Shown piece after piece: positions 10,501-19,508 of a DNA stretch of 64,000 bases. The stretch's first letter is position 1; each line of letters starts with the position of its first letter. The DNA is from Rhynchopus sp. YZ270_cl-10. Taxonomy: Eukaryota; Euglenozoa; Diplonemea; Diplonemida; Diplonemidae. The position numbers were made by a program, and so were the translations under genes. The notes under the pieces are model-generated. The model was not told the origin of the DNA and searched no databases. It saw only the letters and a list, made by a program, of their open reading frames with translations. Location: the NCBI GenBank assembly GCA_964035575.1, contig OZ037867.1, forward strand, positions 62,001 to 126,000, written 5' to 3'.

Positions 10501-12747
10501 CGTGTCCACACCCTTTAGGTACTCACCACGCACAGTCACAACAACGCCGCAGTGTGCCTCCACCCACGGGTGCCGGCACAGAAGGCCACCCTCAGCCACC
10601 ACAGCACCCACATCCTCCTGCGTCAGCCCCACCTCGTCCAGCGAGTCCAGCACCAGCACCACCTCGTACGTCTCCGCAAGGTACGCACGGTCCGCCTCCC
10701 GCAGCGCAAACGACTCCAGCACAAACCTGTCCAGCCCTCCCTTCTCAAGCAGGTGCTGCTTCACAGTCGGCAGCGCCACAAACACAGGGAAGTACGGCTT
10801 CGCATCCGCATCCGCAGTCACATCACGCACCGCGCTGCTTCTGTTCCTGTTTGTGTCTTCGTTGCTGGTGTTTTCGCTCTTCCTCGCAGACGTTGCAAGG
10901 TCGCTCAGAATTGCAATCGAAGCAGACGTCTTCCCGCTCCCTCCTTCTCCGATCACACACAGCACACCACACGTCCCTTGTCTTTCTTCTCTCGCCTCCG
11001 CATCAGGCTTGCGCTCTGCCTGTGTGCACACTGCAGACGTCGCCCTCGCACGTGCACGAAGCCACCTCCGCACCTCCCCCATCAGCGGACGTGTCTCCGA
11101 CTCATCCACGCGTGTGTCGTCCCCCACACGCCCCTCTACGTACTGCGCAAGGTAGTCCTTGAAGAACGCGACTGTGTGTCCCATCACCTCCTGCAGCGCA
11201 CCCACCTGCTCAGCCGCACTTGTCTCCCCCACACCCTTCCCCACACCAGAACACACCTCCTGCATCACAATCACGTCAAAACGCAGCCCCATCATCCGCA
11301 GCAGCGTCGGCGAAAGCTTCCACTGCACCCGGTACTCGATGTTCGCTCTGTACAGCAGCTCGTCCTCCGAAGCATACACAGACGAGAACTTCACATCTGC
11401 AGCACCCTCCTTCGCCACCACCACAAAGAACGTGCCTTTCCCGTACATGAAGCTCCGAGCCACATCCCGTTTCAGTGTTGTCGACGTGAAGCAGTTCCAC
11501 ACAACGTGCGTATTGAGCGCGTACTTCGCAGACACGTTCACATTGATCCCGCGGAACACAGTCCGCAGCTGCTTCCGCCGGCTCCCAATCAGCCGGTCCA
11601 GACCACGGATCAGCGGCGCAAAGGTTGCAATCACGTGCAGCTGCGGGGGTGCGGGCGACAGCTCAAACACGTTCGGTGCTGTCTTCTCAGGTGTCCCCTT
11701 CCACTCCTTCACCGCAGCCAGCTGCCCCACAGCACGCATCGCAGTGTTCATCGTCATGTATAGCGCAAGCGACTGTGAATCAGCAGCACTCCCGTGGTTG
11801 TCCAGCACAGCCCGCTCCGTCAGTCTGATGTACCGCAGCTTCCCATCAGGCGCTTTCGCAATCTGCGGTGTCCCCTTTTCGTCGCACACAACATCCCCGC
11901 CGCTGTCCAGCACATACTCCACGCAGTCAGACGTGAACAGGAACCCTGACAGCAGCAGCTCAAACGGGTCGCGTGCCGCCATCCAGTCCTCCACCTCCAC
12001 GTGTCCACCACGTGTCCCCGCAGCCTCCCTCCGTCCTCTAATGTCCTCCAGCAGACGCTTGCACACCACACGGAACCCCGCCTCCATGTGCCGCACGTGT
12101 TCGTCTGTGTAGCCCAACGGCGGATCCACCTTTGGCAGACCACGCAGCCAGCACAGCAGGTCTTCACCTCCATTGCTGTTCTTGTTGTTGTTGTTCTCCC
12201 TTTTCCGCAGCCACTCTACCTTCCGTCCGTCTGTGTGCCGCAGTGCACCCGTGTCCCCGTCAAGGTCGTCCTCTCCCAGGTGCCTGTCTCCAGTCGAGGT
12301 GTTCGTGTCTTTTGCCATGTCCATGTGAGGGTCAGTAAGAGGTGCTGTCGTTGCATCTCCACTGCTCCGTTCCACCGCCACACCTGTTGGTATTCTTGTT
12401 GTTGTTGCTGTTGTGGCGACACCGTCAGTGAGGTACACCTGCACAGCATCCTCCACCTCCACAAGGATCTCTGCTGCATGCGCCCCCAGCTCCGCCTCAA
12501 GTCGCCCCCGCACATCCGCGTCCCTGTGCTGCAGTGCGTACCACAGCGGCACCTTCCCGTCCTTGTCACGCACGTTTCCTGCCCCATTCTGCACAAGAAA
12601 CCGCACTGCCTCCACGTCCCCCGCAAGCGCGGCACTGTGCAGCATTGTCCTCCCGTCCACGCTGTCCACTGCGTCCACGGGCCTCTCCTTCCCAGTAATT
12701 CCCTTTGCAATCTCGTCCTTTTCAGGCTTCGACGCTCCGGATCCCAT
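7561..12747 (-). CDS. Giant STAND NTPase: ankyrin, ADP-ribosyltransferase, NACHT, pentapeptide, WD40
   Basis: One uninterrupted exon of 1728 codons. The ATG at 12747 gives MGSGASKPEK, a probable myristoylation signal, and follows a TTTTCTTTCAG acceptor by four bases. Domains in order (approximate residues): ankyrin-type repeats 25-95; Asn/Thr-rich linker to about 190; arginine-type ADP-ribosyltransferase about 210-490 with the R (VFRGI), STS-like (CFTSTT) and ExE (SEDELLY) motifs all present; NACHT NTPase from about 590 with Walker A GEGGSGKTS and Walker B VVLVLDSLDEVG; helical region; pentapeptide-like LSGIRVSNCDLRGSLF; then a dozen or more WD40 repeats to the end (VAVTPDG..VVSCS..TVHVW). 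The plan is sensor (WD40), switch (NACHT) and effector (ART), as in NLR and bacterial STAND defence proteins. Function is inferred. The repeats are diverged, not recent copies. Confidence 0.9.
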   Translation of the reverse strand: MGSGASKPEKDEIAKGITGKERPVDAVDSVDGRTMLHSAALAGDVEAVRFLVQNGAGNVRDKDGKVPLWYALQHRDADVRGRLEAELGAHAAEILVEVEDAVQVYLTDGVATTATTTRIPTGVAVERSSGDATTAPLTDPHMDMAKDTNTSTGDRHLGEDDLDGDTGALRHTDGRKVEWLRKRENNNNKNSNGGEDLLCWLRGLPKVDPPLGYTDEHVRHMEAGFRVVCKRLLEDIRGRREAAGTRGGHVEVEDWMAARDPFELLLSGFLFTSDCVEYVLDSGGDVVCDEKGTPQIAKAPDGKLRYIRLTERAVLDNHGSAADSQSLALYMTMNTAMRAVGQLAAVKEWKGTPEKTAPNVFELSPAPPQLHVIATFAPLIRGLDRLIGSRRKQLRTVFRGINVNVSAKYALNTHVVWNCFTSTTLKRDVARSFMYGKGTFFVVVAKEGAADVKFSSVYASEDELLYRANIEYRVQWKLSPTLLRMMGLRFDVIVMQEVCSGVGKGVGETSAAEQVGALQEVMGHTVAFFKDYLAQYVEGRVGDDTRVDESETRPLMGEVRRWLRARARATSAVCTQAERKPDAEAREERQGTCGVLCVIGEGGSGKTSASIAILSDLATSARKSENTSNEDTNRNRSSAVRDVTADADAKPYFPVFVALPTVKQHLLEKGGLDRFVLESFALREADRAYLAETYEVVLVLDSLDEVGLTQEDVGAVVAEGGLLCRHPWVEAHCGVVVTVRGEYLKGVDTSPSGVCGAGVRALYMQPFTEVDARTYIERANTAWKKEHKEEKSSHKEERTVFVREEDVEGLVLLRNPFVLHMACHAQCSGKASEEVIYETYLETWTKKEMASGGVAVAVSDVSLEDVVRAGELVACRMLETNEWQGTVGVASEVLVSQHGVCEAVRDACFRCLPFRIEDFGEERSAFTFRHKSLGEHLAARRLARDPAGTLGTLVQRSFSKDSQRVLGFFAALVCGDSVLYERACTELLAAVKATRGSAGAGGDGDAGVGGEGAVTAGSNAAALLARARIPVSGEDLSGIRVSNCDLRGSLFVETALTGASFSNCWLEHTEFNTCDMGGTMLPDCSLGTPLPVLQHCAWDVAVTPDGSQMVTVDKDYCVHVWSMSSGEKVKVLEAVFGLFIGVAVAPDGTRVVSCSMDATVHVWDMHTGEAVFVLEGHKAGVDEVAVTPDSSKAVSTSSEDGIRVWDLSTGMEVLAMKSSGIRSMVITKDGSQIVTCSEEELCIWDLVTGKQEMQWPCSVKCSHALAVTPDGCHVVSCSDGAHLWNLSTGTEVMVFHADAELKAVAVTPDGCHVVAGSTRGTVHVWSISTGKEVTVLQGHTRTVNAVAVSPDGCQVVSCCYIYDSTVRVWNITTGKETPGFEGFSGNSAVAPDGSIISYGDKRSSIWNASTGRPTQVVEAGITKHGDDAAAAAVSPDGSHVVYCSCDDAGERRACVWDVATGKVRPLCTDSSEFAVFLKQSGTLRSLAVSPDASHVVTSLQSSQEEDTYCTYVWSMPTGKKVSEYAGTTCCPEGVVVTPDGVHVVSYHFDYTVRMWKLHTGEETMLFKGHTSHVFEVAATRDGSRLVSCSEDQTVRVWDVASGKEVFTLEHCSYMNGVALTPDGAHVVSITDSVSVWSMTTGEKVAVVRAYCDLYSVTVSPDGREVICSCDKAYVRVWSICTGEDGTIDGLRLKRVIGVPQTVPLAVGCHNADAVEPELARRILCAGRK

Positions 12748-13589
12748 CTTTCTGAAAGAAAATGTGTGTTGTGTTTGTTCACAGAGGTTGGTGTGTTGTC
12801 CCTGCTTGTGTGTTGTGTGAAGAAGGAGAAGAAAAAGAATCCTAGTTGCGTCAGCAACATCACCTCGGTGATGAAGAATGGTAAGACGCCTGGTGACGAC
12901 GCGGTGCTGAGCCCAACAAGTGAGGGCCAGAAATGGCTGACCTCCGCAAATCGGTGACACGTATTGTGGCCGAAGCATATTCGTAAGCAGCAGGGTATGT
13001 TTCTGTCGCGGTTGTCATGAATTGTGCATCTGCCGTGAGGGTTGGAATGTACTGCAGCACCCAATGCACGTGTGTGTGTCATGAGAGCAAGGGAGGGAAA
13101 AGAAATGTACCATGTTCTGTTGTTCTTCATTGTCAAGATTTCACCTGACATTTGAACATAAAACAAAAAAAAAAATACGAGGAAAACGCTTGTTGCGGAG
13201 TAAAAACCAAAAAAAAAAAGGACGTAAACCCTGCGAACTGAGATTGAACCCACGTCTCTCGTTGCTCACCCCCAACGGGATGTGTTTTTTGTGTCTGGAA
13301 CCAATTGTCAATTTTATCCACCGACAATTGTGTACCCTCCTCTTCTCATGACACAAAACACCTCTACCAAGAAAACAAAGATGGATGCGTCTCATCTTAA
13401 AAGCACAAAATGAGTGATCGATAAACTTTTTGTTTTGAAAAATACATTTCTTTGAAAAAGCACAAAATGAAAAAAGCATCATCACAACCCATCCCCCTAC
13501 TTCTGTAATGTACAGCAGAGGTGAAAACCCCACACACACAAAAACACACTTCGCATCTACCCACCCATCTCCTCCAACCTCCATCTTTT
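12748..13589. other. Spacer, no gene recognised
   Basis: The spacer holds the 5' flank of the NACHT gene and the 3' flank of the monooxygenase gene. A GATTGAACCCACGTCTCTCG stretch at about 13232-13251 looks superficially like the T-arm half of a reversed tRNA but cannot be folded into a full tRNA. Confidence 0.5.
12752..12764 (-). promoter_or_regulatory. Probable trans-splice acceptor of the NACHT gene
   Basis: Read on the minus strand, TTTTCTTTCAG lies four bases before the ATG. A pyrimidine tract plus CAG this close to a start is what spliced-leader addition requires in Euglenozoa. It could instead be a cis acceptor, but no upstream exon with a GTATG donor is seen. Confidence 0.5.
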
Positions 13590-14843
13590 TCACAGCTTCG
13601 GCCGTAACACTGACCACTCCCCTGTTGCCCAGTCGATGGTGTACTCAACGTTGCGGTAGTGGTCTGGGTCGCCTGGGAAGCGGCTTTTGTTGTATTCTGC
13701 TACTCTGTGCATGTAGAGTTCTCTGACAAGGTCGATGCGGCGGCATTGTTGTTTCAGGTTCGGCACCTTTGCGCGTCTGAGAAGATCCTTCACGTAGTCC
13801 CACTGATCTGCAGCGAGGGTGAAGGACGTAGCCACACGCTCCCCAAGGTCGCTCACATCCGCCGTCCCATCAAGCATCGCCGCCACAAAACGCGCCTGCG
13901 GCTCAAACAGCGGAAACGGCGCCGTCACGCTGGGCAGCCCCACAAAGAAGAGCGACCTATACTTCCTCGCCACCACAAGCTTGTCGATCCCGGTAATGAA
14001 CTTCCCCTTGCCACTCTGCTCCATACCCAACGCAGGCAGGTCTAGAAACGGGAATGCGTAGGCGTACCCCGTACAGAAGATGATATCGGTGATGGCACGG
14101 CCGTCCATGATGATGCCGTTGCTCAGAATGGGGTGGCCCTCCGGGGTGATCCCTTCATTATCCGCGGGGAGACGGATGCGGTTCCCCTTTTGCTCAATCT
14201 GCGTGCAATCAGTGTCGTAGATGTATACAAGCGATGCTACTGCCGACACCTCTCTCGCAATATCCGTCCCTGAGGAACGTGCACCAACAATGAGCACAAC
14301 ACGTCCTACATACGGCTGTGGGTTTCGATACTCCGACGCATGCGACACAGACACATTCCGCTTCTTCAAGGACCACTCGGCCACCCCATGCAGCTGTGGG
14401 GTATACGGTGCCGTGTGGTGTCCATTCGCGACTACCACCGCGTCGAAGTCCGCGCTCTCCGTCTTCCCTTCATGGGTGTACTGTACACGCCAGGTGGAAC
14501 CCTCCCTGCGTACCTTGTTAACGTAGTGCTTGGTGTGGACGTGCTCATTGATGTGGTACGTCTCTGCATAGTGCTGCAAGTAGTCGCGCATCTCAACAGC
14601 GCCAACATAGGAGCGTGTAGGTAATTGAAAGGGCAGGTCATGGAATTGGACTACCATGTGCTGCAGGTTTGTCCGGATGTTGTCGTAAAGAACGCGGTTC
14701 GCAGCCTCCGCGCCAAGCCATATGCCACCCACTGCAGCGGCAGCCTCGTACAGATGCGGGGTGTGTCCCTTCTCCAAAAGGCATCTGCAGGTCGCAAGAC
14801 CAGCACCTCCCCCGCCTATAACGGCAACACGTTTGCCCCCCAT
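13590..14843 (-). CDS. Flavin-containing monooxygenase-like oxidoreductase
   Basis: The 417-residue single exon starts at MGGKRVAVIGGGGAGLATC; this ATG is preferred over one further upstream because it places the FAD-binding Rossmann strand at the N-terminus as in the family. The FAD motif is GGGGAGLA (about residues 9-16). The NADPH motif is IVGARSSGTDIA (about 200). A VSVSHASEY segment sits where the FMO signature (FxGxxxHxxxY) lies, and a FCTGYAYAFPFLDLP segment matches the FMO ATG-containing region. Family enzymes oxygenate soft nucleophiles (N or S) with NADPH and oxygen. No signal peptide or membrane anchor is seen. The N-terminal Gly could be acylated (MGGK) but lacks nearby Cys. Substrate unknown. 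Confidence 0.88.
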   Translation of the reverse strand: MGGKRVAVIGGGGAGLATCRCLLEKGHTPHLYEAAAAVGGIWLGAEAANRVLYDNIRTNLQHMVVQFHDLPFQLPTRSYVGAVEMRDYLQHYAETYHINEHVHTKHYVNKVRREGSTWRVQYTHEGKTESADFDAVVVANGHHTAPYTPQLHGVAEWSLKKRNVSVSHASEYRNPQPYVGRVVLIVGARSSGTDIAREVSAVASLVYIYDTDCTQIEQKGNRIRLPADNEGITPEGHPILSNGIIMDGRAITDIIFCTGYAYAFPFLDLPALGMEQSGKGKFITGIDKLVVARKYRSLFFVGLPSVTAPFPLFEPQARFVAAMLDGTADVSDLGERVATSFTLAADQWDYVKDLLRRAKVPNLKQQCRRIDLVRELYMHRVAEYNKSRFPGDPDHYRNVEYTIDWATGEWSVLRPKL

Positions 14844-15921
14844 TGTGTCGCCTTTAAGTGCCCACCGCTGAAAACCTTCCGTTTTTTTCCAAAAAACCCC
14901 CAACCTCTGTAGTGTATTTGTCGTTAACCCTTTAAGGACCATAGGCAATCCATTGCCACTTCAAGGTCACATAAATACCTAAGGATATGTCTTACAGTTG
15001 TACTAGGAACTATTCTTGGGACATCTGTGATCGTCTCCGTGAGACACAAAACAGGCTGTGAGAGCCTGTGAAGCTAATCCTCTAGCGTTTAATCACCATA
15101 AAAGAATGCATTAGAGGAAAAATGGGGAGGGGGAGGGTTCCATTTCTTGTCAACAGAGCTCCTTCTTCCAAAAAACCTAAGTACAGTACAAAAAAAACTT
15201 TGGAAGAGAGGAGTTGTGGGGAAGGGATTGGGGGAAAGGGGGTGGAAGGAGATGGGTGTGCAGAGAAACCCACACAGACACATCCCCCCATGAAGTTAAA
15301 GTACAAAACAGTTTTCTTGTTGATTCACAATTAAACAAAAGAGAAGTTCAGAGCCTAATGTGCCCCCACTACTTTGCCACATAAAAGAGTAGTTGAAAAC
15401 GTACTAAAACGCAGCTCAGTCGTGCTCATGCATAAAGTGTTATTTGCCGTTCCCTCAACCCCCTTCTTGTAGTTTGATGCGTTTACGCTACACACTACCG
15501 TCTGTTGGGTGGTGGTGTTGCGGAGCACGGTTGGGTGAACGACATGACACTTTCCGCTCACAAAGTAGTGCATAAAAAAGAGAGAAAAAAATGGATACGT
15601 GGTTGAATGAGAAGGGTGCACAAAGTACGCAAGAAGTGCGAATCACCCCCGTCAGCCACACTAATGTGGGGATTTGTTTTTTTGGCAACCTACCTTCCTC
15701 TTTGCCTCCCTTTCTCTATAAATCATGCGACGGTTTTAAAAGAGAAAAGTTGTGAAGATGCACCAAAGCCTCCCATGCTTGGTCACTTCTCACTCTGAAT
15801 TTTTTTTTATAAATTATTTGGGGGTGGGACCCCGGGTGGGGGCAAAGCTAGACGGATTTGGTGTGGAAAATGCCTTTTTTGCGGAGGCAAAAAAGGGGCC
15901 TTTAAAACAATGAAAAAGCGC
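14844..15921. other. Spacer, no gene recognised
   Basis: No credible frame on either strand. A weak relative of the CTCTCGT hairpin family may lie at about 15073-15098 (AATCCTCTAGCGTTTAATCACC), too diverged to call. Confidence 0.5.
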
Positions 15922-17672
15922 TCAGTCGTCCCAGCCTTGAGACGTTGCACCGACACCAGCCGACATTGTGTGCATCCTTGGCAGTGTAGGGTGTGCTGCT
16001 GGTGTTGGCGGCAGGTTGTTGTGGATGTAGAAGTCCGGCACAACGTTCGTCTGCAGCCGCCACACGGCTGCAGGAGCTGCGTTGAGGGTGACAACCTGGC
16101 GTATCTTGTCCACATGCCCTTGCAGCTCGCGGTTCTTCACACGCACCTCGGTGAGCTGTGTGGGAGTGGGATATGTTGGGTTTACCGTGGCAAAGAAATA
16201 TGAACACACCTGCGTCATGCATTCAGTCGACTCCCGCCGCCACCGCTCTGCAGCACGCTGTGCGATGATCTGTACTGCGTCGGGCTGTGAAGGGAACAAG
16301 ATAGAAAACCATAAGACTGTCGGTACAAAAAGCTCCACTTTTGAAAGCATTATATTTTACGCGACCAGGGTCCGCTCCCCATCGCCCTGAGACATACCTC
16401 CTTGCACTCCCGTACGAAGAGAACCAGCTCCTCAGGATCGGGCGGGGAGACACGGAACCAGTGGTTCATGACGTCTGCAGCCTCACACCTGCAGAGGAGG
16501 TCGAGCACGTGTGGGTGGGGGCGGGGCGACTGCGGGAGACGTTTCAGCTCTGCGACAGACTCGGACCAGAGCTTGGGGATTTGGTACTTGTCGAGCAGGG
16601 GCAACACCTTGAGCGCTGCGGACGCGTGGAAGCACCCGGTGATGTCGTACACACGCTCCAAGAGGATGTGCCATGCGTGCGGGTTGTCGCCTGGACAGGG
16701 TATGATGCGTTCACGTGTCTCCTGCATGCCCATGTCCAGCACCTTCCTGACGTGCGGCATGAACGTCGCCACCACAGCAGAGTGCACACGGAAGGTGCTC
16801 CCCTGCACCTCAAGGGTGAGGTCGCGAGACGCTTCGTCACCGTACGCAAGGTTGTCGTAGGTACGTGGTTGAACCGACACCTCAAACTCCAAGGGAGCAG
16901 AGCCGCAGCCTCGCTCGGTCGTCCCTTTGAGGTACACACAGGTGTCGGAGTGGCCTTTGAACTTGAGGGAGATGACGTGCATGCGATCTCGACGTGGCGT
17001 TGTCACCCGCGACTCACTGTCCTCATCTTCCTGCGAGGAAGAGTCGTGGCTGTGCCGTGTCTTCTCCCGCTCCTCCTCGCTTGCCGGCAGAATCACCTGC
17101 ACATACCCCGAGCTCCCCCAAAACCACCCATGACAGCTCGCAGACGCGATGTGCCCAAAGGAACTATGCTCGACATCGCTGCTCTCATGAAACGCCTCGC
17201 CCACCTCCCCTTCGGCAACACTCCTGATCGACCACGTCCCTGTCAGGTCTAGGTCCGTTCTGGTTCCATGCACCGGCCACGTACAGATGCTCTCCTCTGG
17301 GGGCACTGCGGCCGCATCGAACCACTCTTCTTTACGTTCTTCATGGGTCGGCGTTGCTGGGACGGGAAGCAGGACGGGGAGGAGCGCTGCGGCGGACGAG
17401 GAGGAGCTGCCCTCATCGAAGAGCCGTTGCGCGACGTAGCTTTCGTCGCTGCACACGAGAGGGGGTTTGGCGTCGTCGTCTCCACTGCCTCCACCCACCG
17501 CCATGACCAACGCATCAATCCCCGCAGCCAACGACGCCGACGCCTCCCCATCCGTCAACACCGTCGTCGCACTGCTGATGCTGCTCTGCACCACCCCACT
17601 GCTGCTTGTCGGGGTACTCGACGAAGACGATGCTGACCACTCATACTCTGCATGCAGAGGTGGCGTCTCCAT
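15922..17672 (-). CDS. BTB/POZ-domain protein, two exons
   Basis: Exon 1 is 17672-16398 and exon 2 is 16284-15922, joined by a 113-nt intron that begins GTATGT and ends CACAG; both sides are in phase 0, giving 544 residues. The N-terminus (to about 120) is Ser-rich and disordered. A beta-rich segment (about 125-275) has CTWPVHGTRTDLDLTGTW and YVQVILP strands. The BTB domain (about 280-390) shows DLTLEVQGSTFRVHSAVVA and a LLERVYDITG segment. Exon 2 has a short helical, coiled-coil-like region (AAERWRRESTE, RVKNRELQGHV). A second, in-frame 54-nt intron (GTGTGT..CACAG) inside exon 2 is possible. BTB proteins often recruit substrates to cullin-3 ligases; that role is inferred only. Confidence 0.85.
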
Positions 17673-18292
17673 TGGGAGAAAGGGGAGAGAGGAGGGAGAG
17701 AAGGGGAATAAGGGGGTAATGAAAGGCGGCCTTAAAGTGTGTTTAGTGTATTGTGGCGAAGTGTTTCGCCACGGAGGGGGGAGGGGAGGGGAGGGGAGGA
17801 GGAGGAGGGGGGTCAGGCCTGTTGATTGTTGGCTTTTTGAGGGAGGTGGTGGTAATGGGTGGAGTTGTCTTTTGGGGGGAAATGTGGGTAGTTTTTTAGG
17901 TTTTCTTCCTTTGTGGTGTAAATGAAAGTTTTGAATCTAAACCCCCTTGGTTGCATACCGTTTGCTTCCATATGCCATTTACAAACCAAATACCATTTAC
18001 CAAGTATTAGTAAATGGTATGCAGTAAGGAGGTTTAAAGTCTTTCAACAAAATGCCACCCCTTTTGTCGGCAACATTTTTAAATCATGATACAGCATCAG
18101 CTGTGCAGCTTCTTTTTTATTCCAATTTCTTTTTCCAAAAAACTGGGTCATACTTCAACTGAGGTGTAAACCCCAACTTTTCCCTTTTTCCCATCTTTCT
18201 CCTCCTCTTCAGGTCACAAGCTCAGTGTTAACGCCTCGCAAGCAGGGCTTAAGGCAAACCCCCAACCTAAACCAGACAATACACAAAACCCT
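17673..18292. other. Spacer with one perfect hairpin
   Basis: No gene is seen. G-rich first half, T/A-rich second half, with the hairpin listed separately. Confidence 0.5.
17990..18020. repeat. Perfect 11-bp hairpin
   Basis: ATACCATTTAC faces GTAAATGGTAT across a 9-base loop. A partial third copy (ATGCCATTTAC) lies just upstream at about 17971-17981. Function unknown. Confidence 0.6.
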
Positions 18293-19231
18293 CTACGCCG
18301 CTCTCCGTGTCGGTGTGATAACCGTTGGTGCCACATCCAGTCTAGTCGACGACGTCCACGGCGCCTTCCGCCCTGCCAATAGTGCCTCCTTCTCCTTTTC
18401 TCTTTCCCGCTCTTTGTCGAAGCGTGCCCCTCCCCTACACCCCCTTCGTTCATCCCTACGCCTACCTACAGACCCTCCACCACCTTCCGACCCACTCACA
18501 GACGAACACAAACTGGGTGTACAAGCTCCTGCATTCGCCCCCACCACCTCCCCTCTCGGCAATGCCAGCCCTGCCAACGCATCCTGGACCTGCCGTTCAA
18601 CAGAGATCGCACCACACGTTGTGCTCCCCCCATGGAGGTATTGGTATAGCTCGACCACCTTCTCCGCCATGACCTGAACGACCCCCCAGCGTCGTAGCCC
18701 CGCTTTGGCCTCTTTTTTGCAGAGGTGGAGATCTGCCTTGAGTGCAGTGTTGTCTGCACTGAGTTTGCGAAGTTGTGTTTCCAATGCGGCAATGTCGCCA
18801 CGAAGCGCGTCGCGTTGCGCAGAGGAGACACCAGGGAGCTCCGCCTCAACACTCAGAAGGCCTACCCGGGAGCGTTCCCTCTCGATGAAGCCGTCTACAC
18901 CACTGAACAGACGCTCCTCCAATGCGGCGACCCGCCGTGACAGTCGCAGCACCTCAACCCTCAGGTCTGCTTGGCCTTCTGCGCACCCTGACCCTGAGAT
19001 GCCTATGTGCGTCTCAGCAGGCGTAGGGGCACTCCCCAGGTGCATCGACATCGGGGACAACGTGTAGCTCGCAGGGGAGGTGGGGGTAGACTCATCGTAA
19101 GAAGTGGGATCAGAGTGTGTATGTGTGGGGATGATGTTGGAATTGATGTTGTTGGTGCTGGTGCTGTTAGTTCCCTTTCGAAGAAATGCGAGTTGCTCTA
19201 GAAACGCCTGTTCCGGAGTTAGTTCTGGCAT
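18293..19231 (-). CDS. Coiled-coil protein of unknown function
   Basis: The 312-residue single exon starts MPELTPEQAFLEQLAFL. Residues 20-80 are Ser/Thr/Asn-rich and low in complexity. Two helical coiled-coil stretches follow (about 88-105, LRVEVLRLSRRVAALEERLF; about 140-180, DIAALETQLRKLSADNTALK). The C-terminus is Gly/Arg-rich and basic. No family is recognised. Codon composition matches its neighbours and it has a clean ATG, so it is probably real. Confidence 0.65.
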   Translation of the reverse strand: MPELTPEQAFLEQLAFLRKGTNSTSTNNINSNIIPTHTHSDPTSYDESTPTSPASYTLSPMSMHLGSAPTPAETHIGISGSGCAEGQADLRVEVLRLSRRVAALEERLFSGVDGFIERERSRVGLLSVEAELPGVSSAQRDALRGDIAALETQLRKLSADNTALKADLHLCKKEAKAGLRRWGVVQVMAEKVVELYQYLHGGSTTCGAISVERQVQDALAGLALPRGEVVGANAGACTPSLCSSVSGSEGGGGSVGRRRDERRGCRGGARFDKEREREKEKEALLAGRKAPWTSSTRLDVAPTVITPTRRAA

Positions 19232-19401
19232 TGGGAGGGAGGGCTAAGGGAGAAATGTATTTGGAAAAGGGGAGGGGGCTTAAGGTGAGGTGTACGCTGT
19301 GGGAAAGAGGTCAGGGTATTGGGGATAAAAAATGTTGCACCACAAATTGAACACCATTTTTTGTGAAGATGCGTGATGTGCTGCGGGATCTACACATCAA
19401 C

Positions 19402-19447
19402 AAAAAGTGAAGTTGATGGTACGCCTCTGGGACAGAGGCCCACTGAC
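19402..19447 (+). repeat. Short dispersed repeat, GCCTCT hairpin type (family 3)
   Basis: AAGTGAAGTTGATGGTACGC is followed by a GCCTCT[GGGAC]AGAGGC hairpin and CACTGAC. Close copies lie inside the last DPM1 intron (52491-52540) and, weaker, in an intron at 49480-49513. Confidence 0.6.
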
Positions 19448-19508
19448 TCAAACAAAAACAAAAAAAAATCTCTTTTTTCGTGTACAATACTTCTCTAATT
19501 CTAACATT

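Noticed and set aside
13225-13262. Reverse-strand tRNA half
   Set aside because: The T-loop is imperfect and no cloverleaf can be drawn.
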